This document shows positions 7,548 through 13,594 of a DNA stretch of 14,623 bases, piece after piece. The stretch comes from CAZWVR01 sp964637235 (GTDB taxonomy: Bacteria > Bacteroidota > Bacteroidia > Bacteroidales > S143-33). Within the stretch, counting starts at the first letter, position 1; every line of letters begins with the position of its first letter. The translations under genes and the position numbers were made by a program. The stretch spans positions 1 through 14,623 of the forward strand of contig CAZWVR010000063.1 in assembly GCA_964637235.1 (NCBI GenBank). Direction: 5' to 3'. Below the pieces are notes generated by a model that was given only the letters and a program-made list of their open reading frames with translations, was not told the origin of the DNA and did no database searches.

Positions 7548-9413
7548 ATGAAACTTAAAAAATTTAAAGTAAACGAGGAATGTATCTCTTGCGGTGCTTG
7601 TATCGAAATAGCGCCAAATAATTTTGAATTTGGCGAAAATTCTTTGGCATTTGTAAAAAAACAACCAGAAAATGAACAAGAATTAAAAGCAACAGAAGAA
7701 GCTATGAACGTATGCCCAGTGGGAGCAATCGAACAGATAAATATTCAACAAGTAGATAAACCAGTTTTAGCATCGGACAATGTAAAGGATGTTTTGGATA
7801 AATATCCATTTTTGAAAGAAAGCCTAATAAAACTGTCTCCCAAATTTAAACGTCTGCAAAACCCCCTTATGTATAATACTTTGGCAAGATATACATCTTT
7901 TAGTGATGCTGCCAAAATAACAGGTGTCTCTATATGCGAAATATTACATACTATAAACAAAGAACTCGGTACAGAGGAAAAACTCCATAAAATTATGCCA
8001 GATTGTATAAAAGAGAAAAAAATAGATTATACCAGTGATGAAATAACATGGCAAGAACCACAAGAACGCTATGTATATACTCCTGAGCTCCTACCTACTA
8101 TGGTTGAAAAAATACAAAATTTAGCTCCGGGGAAAAGTATCGTTTTAATATCAGTAAAAGAACCTTTGGAAATAATAAAATTAGCAAAAGGATTAGGCTA
8201 TAAATTTAATGTACTCCATAATCGGGATTACCGTATTTCTATTTTCAATCCGCGCAGAGTAGATATTAAGTCTCGCAATTTACCTCAATTAGATGTAAGA
8301 CACCTAAAAGAAGATCCATTTGATGTGATAATGCAAAAAGCAAATCAAACCCCTCCAAATGGAGGTTTTGTGTTAATACAAAGCTTTGTTCCCTACCCAA
8401 TAATCAACATGCTTGCAGAAATGAACTTTGAATATGAAATAGAACAAACTGCTCCCAATGAAGTAAAAGTATATTTTTATAAAAAACCTGAAAAAATATT
8501 GCATATACAAAAAAATAAAACAAAGATAGTTTTACAATCTGCTACACCAGTGGCTTATCCAGTGATAATGAGGTTATTACAATCAGAAGAGTTAAATAAA
8601 CATTTCAATATAAAAGAGCTTAAAATATGGCGCGAAACAGAAAAACATTTGGCATGGATAAGCAGTGGAAAAGCAGATATAAGCTTCTCCGCTTTGTTAA
8701 CAAGCTTACGTATATACAAATTCGGCATTAAAATACCAGCTATATTTGTATGGGACAACTTCGTATTACTATCTCGAAATAAAATAAAAGGTTTTGAAGA
8801 TTTAAAAGGTCAACAAATACATCTACCTTTATTCAGCGAAGCTCCACCTGCAAAAATAACCCGTTATTTAATAAAAGCGACCGGCAATAATCCTGATGAT
8901 TATAAATTCGTATATGGAAAACCTTTCGGACGTCCAGAGCAAATATATGCAGATTTTGTAAGTGGTCGTGCACACAATGTAGTCCTACGCGAACCCGAAG
9001 CAAGTTATGCTGTTAAAACTTTACTTGATAGAAATGAAACATTCTCAGAAATATCTTTTAATGAAATTTGGAATAAAGTAAATCCGGGCTTCGGAAGCTT
9101 CCCAAATGCTGGTGTGGTATTTAAACAAGAGTTCATAAAAAATAATCCTGAAAAAATACAAATATTTCTTTCTGAACTGCAAAAAGCCATATCTTGGGTT
9201 AATAATAATCATCATAAAGCAGCAGAATTATCTTTCGATATGATGAGGCAAAAAATTGATAAAGTGGAATTTTTCATAAAAAGAGTAAATTTTGAATATA
9301 AAAGCGGTGAAGAACTTACGAAAAAAGTAAAACAGTATTTTTCTATTTTGTATGAAAATAAAATTATAAACGAAAAAATACCGGAAAATTTTTACGATAT
9401 TTTTAAAGTTTAA
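7548..9413 (+). CDS. Ferredoxin - DUF1858 - two DUF2249-like domains - NMT1/TauT-type solute-binding domain fusion
   Basis: 621 residues, no signal peptide or membrane helix, so cytoplasmic. Residues 1-65 are a single-cluster ferredoxin: CISCGAC gives Cys 12, 15, 18, and CPVGA gives Cys56, enough for one [4Fe-4S]. Residues ~78-140 (VKDVLDKYPFLKESL ... DAAKITGVSICEIL) resemble DUF1858. Residues ~172-235 (NLAPGKSIVLISVKEPLEII) and ~246-312 (LDVRHLKEDPFDVI ... PPNGGFVLIQSFVPYPIINM) resemble DUF2249, the second with its typical LDVR start. Residues ~325-621 have the NitT/TauT (NMT1/THI5-like) periplasmic-binding-protein pattern: SGKADISFSALLT, FEDLKGQQIHLP, SGRAHNVVLREPEASYA, GVVFKQEFIKNNP. Such domains are normally exported and feed ABC transporters; here there is no export signal and no permease or ATPase gene nearby. 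Domain names rest on recognition by eye. A redox-linked cytoplasmic binding or enzymatic role is inferred; substrate unknown. Confidence 0.8.
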   Translation: MKLKKFKVNEECISCGACIEIAPNNFEFGENSLAFVKKQPENEQELKATEEAMNVCPVGAIEQINIQQVDKPVLASDNVKDVLDKYPFLKESLIKLSPKFKRLQNPLMYNTLARYTSFSDAAKITGVSICEILHTINKELGTEEKLHKIMPDCIKEKKIDYTSDEITWQEPQERYVYTPELLPTMVEKIQNLAPGKSIVLISVKEPLEIIKLAKGLGYKFNVLHNRDYRISIFNPRRVDIKSRNLPQLDVRHLKEDPFDVIMQKANQTPPNGGFVLIQSFVPYPIINMLAEMNFEYEIEQTAPNEVKVYFYKKPEKILHIQKNKTKIVLQSATPVAYPVIMRLLQSEELNKHFNIKELKIWRETEKHLAWISSGKADISFSALLTSLRIYKFGIKIPAIFVWDNFVLLSRNKIKGFEDLKGQQIHLPLFSEAPPAKITRYLIKATGNNPDDYKFVYGKPFGRPEQIYADFVSGRAHNVVLREPEASYAVKTLLDRNETFSEISFNEIWNKVNPGFGSFPNAGVVFKQEFIKNNPEKIQIFLSELQKAISWVNNNHHKAAELSFDMMRQKIDKVEFFIKRVNFEYKSGEELTKKVKQYFSILYENKIINEKIPENFYDIFKV

Positions 9414-9417
9414 ACAT

Positions 9418-9458
9418 AAAAAAACTCGGGCAAAAAATTATGTCATTAAGCCCGAGTT
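9418..9458 (-). terminator. Rho-independent terminator of the radical-SAM aminomutase gene
   Basis: Arms 9423-9431 (AACTCGGGC) and 9450-9458 (GCCCGAGTT) pair perfectly over 9 bp with an 18-nt loop. On the minus strand the stem is followed by a U-run from A 9418-9424, so it terminates the gene ending at 9480. On the + strand no T-run follows, but the hairpin lies 9 bp after the stop of the ferredoxin fusion and may help end that transcript too. Confidence 0.87.
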
Positions 9459-9479
9459 CTGCATTTGAAGTAGAATATA

Positions 9480-10610
9480 TTAAGCTTCTTGCAAAAGCTC
9501 TTTATTTTCTTCCAAAGAAAAGGTTTCAATGGGTTCAGTATAGTCGTCAAACCACAATGCTTCTGGATTTCGTTTAAAAATCAGTACTTTACCATCATTT
9601 TCTGGTTTTGCTGCCCGTTGATATTTAAATATAATGTTTTCCGAAGTCAATGCTAAAATTTCTATTTTTCCTGTCCAATGCGACATAACTAATTTAGGAC
9701 GTCTTTCCAGCCCTGACAAAGAAGTTTTTGCCTTTTCAAATATTAACCAGGCTTCCTCAATTGGAACAGCAAAAGGGCTATTACCTACCACAGGACGATT
9801 TATAAATACATAATATGGTGGTACCCCCATTTGGGATAATTGTTTAAATAAATCGGAGAGTATTTGAGGGTCATCATTGATGTAACGAAGTAAAGGTGTC
9901 TGATTTATAAGTATTAAACCGGCTTTAAGCAGAACATCAGTAGCTTCGCGTGTAGCATCTGTAATTTCGCGTGGGTGATTGATATCATTGACAATGTAAA
10001 TTTTTTTATCCTTATAAGAAAATTCTTTAAGCATTTCCACTAATTCCGGATCATCAAGCACCCGATATGGATTATATGCCAACATCTTAGTACCTATACG
10101 AATATTTTTTACATGATCTATTTTACGTAGTTGTTCAATAATTTTACGCAATTTAGTTGTAGATAATATCATTGGGTCGCCTCCTGTAAGTAATACATTA
10201 ATAATTTCCGAATGTTCTTTGATATAATCAAAAGCAGCAGTATAATCTTTAAGTTTTTCATCATGATCTTTCATAAAAAGCCGTTTCCTGAAACAAAAAC
10301 GGCAGTACCCAAAACAGATATCAGTCACCAGAAACAGAGCAGTATCTTTATATTTATGTTCAAGACCCGGTACAACTGTATAGAGGTGTTCTTTGGACGG
10401 GTCTATATAACCCCAGGTTTGTAGCTCCTCGGAAAAAGGTATGGCAATTCTACGTAACGGATCAGAAGGATTAGACCAATCAATCAAATTCAAATAATAA
10501 TCAGTAGTTCTGAAAACAAAACGTTCTGAAACTTTGGAAGCCACCTTTTTTTCCTCAGAGCTTAAAAAGGGAATTTTTTTAACGTCTGTCAAATACTTAA
10601 CTCTTTTCAT
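9480..10610 (-). CDS. KamA-family radical SAM protein, aminomutase-like but with altered substrate site
   Basis: 376 residues, near the 370-420 of lysine 2,3-aminomutases, which combine a [4Fe-4S]/SAM radical centre with PLP. The cluster motif CFGYCRFC gives Cys 99, 103, 106. LLTGGDPMIL (141-149) is the GGD SAM-binding motif, and MSHWTGKIEI places the likely PLP Lys at 315, where KamA has PGGGGK. Aligning the C-terminal part with Clostridium KamA by eye, the two Asp that hold the lysine side-chain amine (293 in QCD, 330 before the PLP Lys) fall on Arg272 in FINRP and on Met309/Ser310. Lysine is therefore probably not the substrate, and the common label lysine 2,3-aminomutase should not be taken literally. 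A minus-strand promoter box precedes the gene and a strong terminator follows, so it is probably monocistronic. An EpmB or glutamate-aminomutase role is possible but unproven. Confidence 0.85.
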   Translation of the reverse strand: MKRVKYLTDVKKIPFLSSEEKKVASKVSERFVFRTTDYYLNLIDWSNPSDPLRRIAIPFSEELQTWGYIDPSKEHLYTVVPGLEHKYKDTALFLVTDICFGYCRFCFRKRLFMKDHDEKLKDYTAAFDYIKEHSEIINVLLTGGDPMILSTTKLRKIIEQLRKIDHVKNIRIGTKMLAYNPYRVLDDPELVEMLKEFSYKDKKIYIVNDINHPREITDATREATDVLLKAGLILINQTPLLRYINDDPQILSDLFKQLSQMGVPPYYVFINRPVVGNSPFAVPIEEAWLIFEKAKTSLSGLERRPKLVMSHWTGKIEILALTSENIIFKYQRAAKPENDGKVLIFKRNPEALWFDDYTEPIETFSLEENKELLQEA

Positions 10611-10643
10611 AGGCTTTTTTTCTTACTCTATATAAAAAAATTT

Positions 10644-10677
10644 CAAATATACAAAAAAATTATCATTTTTTAACAAA
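10644..10677 (-). promoter_or_regulatory. Candidate Bacteroidetes-type promoter for the KamA-family gene
   Basis: Minus-strand TATATTTG at 10651-10644 matches TAnnTTTG exactly and is the same octamer found before the WbpE-like gene. A TTTG at 10677-10674 lies 22 bases upstream, slightly longer than usual. The predicted transcript start near 10638 leaves a leader of about 28 bases. The rest of the 206-bp spacer 10611-10816 is very A+T-rich; I see no gene, RNA or clear hairpin there. Confidence 0.42.
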
Positions 10678-10816
10678 TAAGTTATTTTAAATAATTTTAT
10701 ATAAAATGAATAAACTGCAATTTTAGAAAAGATATGCAAAAACTTTAATAATCAAACTAATTTACTAATTATCAAGGGATAACAACCTATCTTAATCAAT
10801 AAATTTGGGTAAAAAA

Positions 10817-11803
10817 TTACAAAGAAGTATATTTTTCTCGTATATATTCTAATATTTGTAATATTTCGTTAGGATTTAAAGAAGTAACCAATTTCTGACG
10901 TAAAGGTTTAAAATTGGGTAAGCCCTTAAAATATAAAGAAAAATGGCGCCGCATTTCATAAATACCTCTGGGTTCACCTTTTATTTCCAAAGATTTAAGA
11001 AAATGTTCCTTGGCTATCTCAACTATCTCATTAATATCAAGCTGTGGAAGCTTTTCGCCATTCTGTAAAAAATACTTTATTTCCCGAAAAATATAAGGTC
11101 TGCCAATAGCAGCTCTACCTATCATCAAAGCATCAACGCCATAATTTATCAATCTATCTCTGGCAATCTCAGGTGAGGATATATCTCCATTGCCAACAAT
11201 CTGAATATTTACATTTGGATTAGAAGTAATCGTTTTAATATATTGCCATTGAGCCTTACCTTTATAAAATTGATTTCTAGTTCTTGCATGAATAGTAATA
11301 AACTGAATACCAGTATATTGCAACTGTTCCACAAGAGTATCTATAACAATAGAATTCTCATCCCAACCTAAACGAGTTTTTACACTAACAGGGATAGGCT
11401 CAACAGCTTTTACAATTCCTTCGGCAATTTGTATCAATTTTGGTATATCTAATAAAAGACCAGCACCCGCACCACGAGTAGCAATTTTACGCACCGGGCA
11501 GCCAGCATTTATCTCAATAAAATTTGGATTATACGAAGCAACAATCTTAGCAGCCTCAATCATTACATCAACTTGATGTCCGTATATTTGAATACCTATT
11601 GGCCTCTCCCACTCTTCAAACTCCATTTTTTTCAATGCCGAAGGTACATTGCGAATAATAGCCTCAGAAGCTACAAATTCAGTTGTTAAAACATCTGCTC
11701 CATATTTTTTACATATGTATCTAAAAGATCTATCTGTAATGTCTTCCATAGGTGCTAAAAACAACGGAGCTTCTCCTATATTTTCACTACCTATTTTAAA
11801 CAT
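10817..11803 (-). CDS. dusB: tRNA-dihydrouridine synthase DusB
   Basis: 328 residues from the chosen start, normal for DusB, an FMN- and NADPH-dependent enzyme that reduces uridine to dihydrouridine in the tRNA D-loop. Motifs: APLFLAPMEDITDRSFR (FMN-binding start of the TIM barrel), INAGCPVRKIATRGAGAGLL with catalytic Cys102, VSVKTRLGWD, ITIHARTRNQFYKG, VGNGDISSPE and MIGRAAIGRPYIF (FMN phosphate loop). The C-terminal helical tRNA-binding domain follows (MRRHFSLYFKGLP). Start: the frame is open to an ATG at 11851. ATG 11803 gives the normal N-terminus MFKIGSENIGEAPL, has AGGAG four bases before it, and overlaps the upstream GGGP synthase by 8 bp. It is the last gene of the PPTase-GGGPS-dusB operon. 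No clear terminator is visible after 10817. Confidence 0.93.
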   Translation of the reverse strand: MFKIGSENIGEAPLFLAPMEDITDRSFRYICKKYGADVLTTEFVASEAIIRNVPSALKKMEFEEWERPIGIQIYGHQVDVMIEAAKIVASYNPNFIEINAGCPVRKIATRGAGAGLLLDIPKLIQIAEGIVKAVEPIPVSVKTRLGWDENSIVIDTLVEQLQYTGIQFITIHARTRNQFYKGKAQWQYIKTITSNPNVNIQIVGNGDISSPEIARDRLINYGVDALMIGRAAIGRPYIFREIKYFLQNGEKLPQLDINEIVEIAKEHFLKSLEIKGEPRGIYEMRRHFSLYFKGLPNFKPLRQKLVTSLNPNEILQILEYIREKYTSL

Positions 11804-12530
11804 TATACTCCTGTTTGAGTACTTCCGAAAAATTTGCCAAAGCAAAAACATTATTTTCTATCGCAGTACCTACTACAATAATATTTGCACCTGCACGGGC
11901 TACGTCTAATAAAATCTTTTCATTTTTTATACCACCTCCAACAATAAGTGGTATATCAATATGGCGTTTTACTTGCCTAATCATCTCTATCGGGACACTA
12001 TATTTTGAGCCACTACCAGCCTCCAAATATATCAACTTCATACCAAGAAGTTCTCCTGCAATAGCCGTTGCAGTAGCTATTTGTATATTATCGGAAGGTA
12101 TCGGTTTTGTATTACTAATATATTCTACTGCACTAATTTTTCCTCCTTCTATAAGCATATAACCGGTAGGTATTACTTCAATACCACTATCTTTTATCTG
12201 TTTTGCAACCGATATATGATGGCCTATTAAATATTCCGGATTTCTTCCTGATATTAAGCTTAAAAAGAGTAATGCGTCAGCTTTAAATGACACTTGAAGC
12301 GGACTGCCGGGATAAAGAATTATCGGCTGAGAAATTTTTTTTTTCAAATATTCCAATACAAAATCAACAGATCTAAATGTAATACTACCTCCGACCATTA
12401 CAATATCACCATAATTTTTATTAAGTAAATCGCTAAGAATTTCTAAATAAGATATTTCTGCTTTATCAGGATCAATAAGTACTGCTAAAAGAGGACGGGA
12501 AGTATTTTTTATTTTATCATAAACCCTCAT
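11796..12530 (-). CDS. Geranylgeranylglyceryl phosphate synthase (GGGPS/PcrB family, bacterial group II)
   Basis: 244 residues, a (beta/alpha)8 prenyltransferase. It joins a polyprenyl diphosphate to sn-glycerol-1-phosphate through an ether bond, the first committed step of archaeal lipid synthesis, and is also present in many Bacteroidota. Motifs numbered from ATG 12530: LAVLIDPDK with Asp20/Asp22, VGGS 46-49, YPGS 73-76, YLEAGSGS 168-175 (glycerol-phosphate binding), VGGGIKN 197-203 and VVGTAIEN 219-226. These fit GGGPS and distinguish it from other TIM barrels. Prenyl length cannot be read from sequence by eye. Start: a longer frame begins at TTG 12539; ATG 12530 forms the ATGA overlap with the PPTase stop (12529-12527) and is preferred. 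Its own stop overlaps dusB by 8 bp. No other archaeal-type lipid gene is in the window, so the end product is unknown. Confidence 0.92.
   Translation of the reverse strand: MRVYDKIKNTSRPLLAVLIDPDKAEISYLEILSDLLNKNYGDIVMVGGSITFRSVDFVLEYLKKKISQPIILYPGSPLQVSFKADALLFLSLISGRNPEYLIGHHISVAKQIKDSGIEVIPTGYMLIEGGKISAVEYISNTKPIPSDNIQIATATAIAGELLGMKLIYLEAGSGSKYSVPIEMIRQVKRHIDIPLIVGGGIKNEKILLDVARAGANIIVVGTAIENNVFALANFSEVLKQEYNV
11808..11812 (-). promoter_or_regulatory. Shine-Dalgarno-like site deciding the dusB start
   Basis: The minus strand reads AGGAG-TATA-ATG, placing AGGAG at 11812-11808 inside the last codons of the GGGP synthase gene, four bases before ATG 11803. Most other genes here have only A-rich leaders, so this site stands out. 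It favours 11803 over the upstream ATG at 11851. Confidence 0.55.
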
Positions 12531-13135
12531 TGTGAACAATACGTTAACACATATCCGTTGAAAAACGTTATAGATATTTGCAAAGATAACAATAAATTTC
12601 TGTTTTTAATAACTAACTCTGCGCTATTATCGTCTAATTTCTTAATTCCTATATTTTTGACAAAAGATAACCCCTTACGTCCATAATATTTATATGCAGT
12701 TTCTTTAAGAGACCATAGAAGTGTACAAATCTTATCATCTATACAAAAGTTTTGCTCTGAGGCAGAAAGGAACTTTGTTTTTAATTTTTCTACCCGAGAC
12801 GATATCTTTTCAATATCAATAGCACATCTTTTATTAGCTATCATTAAAGCAACATAACTTCCGCTGTGAGATATAGAAATACTTTTATTTTCTAAATACG
12901 GACGTCCATATTTATCATAAAAAATTAAAGAATATGAACCCAATAAATGCTTTAATAAAAGCCTTGTAGCAAGCCACTGTTTTTTACGCTTCTCAGAAGA
13001 AATGCTTCGTAAATATTCCTTTTCAGAGGGATATAAATAAAAAGCTATTGCATTGACAAGAGTATCTAAACTCTCTGCTATTTCCCAGATACCCAGAAGG
13101 AAGGACCCTGTATTTATTTTTTTAACAACAGGCAT
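12527..13135 (-). CDS. 4'-phosphopantetheinyl transferase superfamily protein (Sfp/HetI-like)
   Basis: 202 residues, in the usual 200-240 range of single-chain Sfp-type enzymes, which move the phosphopantetheine arm of CoA to a Ser of acyl- or peptidyl-carrier proteins. Motifs: GRPYLENKSISISHS (77-91, CoA-binding His90), CAIDIEKI (Mg2+ ligands Asp107 and Glu109) and WSLKETAYKYYG (141-152, with the WSxKE acid and Lys149). The N-terminal LLGIWEI is typical of Bacteroidota members, supporting ATG 13135. No carrier protein or NRPS/PKS gene is visible, so the target may be the fatty-acid or a flexirubin-type ACP encoded elsewhere. First gene of a translationally coupled operon with GGGPS (ATGA overlap). 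It begins only 3 bases after the terminator U-run of rpmE2, so expression may depend on read-through or a promoter inside that terminator. Confidence 0.9.
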   Translation of the reverse strand: MPVVKKINTGSFLLGIWEIAESLDTLVNAIAFYLYPSEKEYLRSISSEKRKKQWLATRLLLKHLLGSYSLIFYDKYGRPYLENKSISISHSGSYVALMIANKRCAIDIEKISSRVEKLKTKFLSASEQNFCIDDKICTLLWSLKETAYKYYGRKGLSFVKNIGIKKLDDNSAELVIKNRNLLLSLQISITFFNGYVLTYCSQ

Positions 13136-13138
13136 TTG

Positions 13139-13199
13139 AAAAAAACGGGACTGCCTTTTAGATATTAAAAGCTGAATATCAACAAATTAAGACAGCCCC
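13139..13199 (-). terminator. Rho-independent terminator after rpmE2, abutting the PPTase start
   Basis: Arms 13147-13157 and 13189-13199 form an 11-bp stem. In minus-strand RNA two pairs are G-U wobbles; in plus-strand RNA the same positions are A-C mismatches, so the hairpin is built for the minus strand. A U-run follows (A 13139-13145 on +). The run ends three bases before the PPTase ATG (13135-13133), leaving no room for a separate promoter and leader downstream of it. Confidence 0.82.
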
Positions 13200-13206
13200 A
13201 AAAAAC

Positions 13207-13473
13207 TTATTTTTTATTTTTATCTCCGAAAAAACCTTTGTATCGCTTCATAAATTTATCTACACGACCTGCTGTATCAATAAGTTTCTTTTCACCTGTA
13301 AAAAAGCCATGCGAAGTGTTTGAAATTTCAATTTTTACCAAAGGATACTCAACTCCATCAATAACTTCTGTTTCCTTAGTTTGAACTGTGGAGCGAGTAA
13401 TAAATGTAAAACCATTTGAAATATCCCTAAAAGCAACTAAACGATAGTTTTTCGGATGTATATCTTTTTTCAT
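13207..13473 (-). CDS. rpmE2: 50S ribosomal protein L31 type B (zinc-independent)
   Basis: 88 residues, the normal length of type B L31. It sits at the subunit interface of the 50S ribosome. MKKDIHPKNYRLVAFRD, GFTFITRSTV, YPLVKIEISNTSHGFFTG and GRVDKFMKRYKGFF are family hallmarks. There is no cysteine anywhere, so it is the C-minus, zinc-free form; in bacteria with both types this form replaces the zinc-binding L31 under zinc shortage, but in many Bacteroidota it is the only L31. Nothing like a Zur operator is evident. Strong promoter in front and terminator behind suggest a mainly monocistronic message. The start ATG is at 13473, about 25 bases after the predicted transcript start. Confidence 0.96.
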   Translation of the reverse strand: MKKDIHPKNYRLVAFRDISNGFTFITRSTVQTKETEVIDGVEYPLVKIEISNTSHGFFTGEKKLIDTAGRVDKFMKRYKGFFGDKNKK

Positions 13474-13504
13474 CTTTAAATATTTTTCGTTTAATTTCAG
13501 GCTG

Positions 13505-13535
13505 CAAAGATAGCTATTATTTTTAGCAAAACAAA
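13505..13535 (-). promoter_or_regulatory. Strong Bacteroidetes-type promoter of rpmE2
   Basis: Minus-strand TTTG at 13535-13532, a 19-base spacer and TATCTTTG at 13512-13505 followed by CA. This is an exact match to the primary-sigma consensus of the phylum (TTTG-N19-TAnnTTTG). The transcript should begin near 13498. It is the best promoter match seen in the window, fitting a ribosomal protein gene. Confidence 0.75.
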
Positions 13536-13594
13536 TTAAAAATATTTTTTTTAAAATCGCAATTTTATTTTTTTAATCCGCTCTGTTAAAAATA

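Noticed and set aside
11804..11851. Longer dusB start with 16 extra residues
   Set aside because: It would overlap GGGP synthase by 56 bp, whereas ATG 11803 has an AGGAG site and the usual DusB beginning.
11815..12162. 115-codon plus-strand open frame opposite GGGP synthase
   Set aside because: A shadow of the GGGPS coding frame, with no family resemblance and no independent signals; other small open frames opposite or inside large genes were dismissed for the same reason.
12531..12539. TTG start adding three residues to GGGP synthase
   Set aside because: ATG 12530 forms a standard ATGA overlap with the upstream stop codon; the extra residues are not needed for the family start.
13552..13574. 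TAAAAT-CGCA-ATTTTA hairpin followed by T-run after the glycosyltransferase
   Set aside because: Stem is purely A/T and the T-run is on the strand opposite to the surrounding genes; too weak to call.
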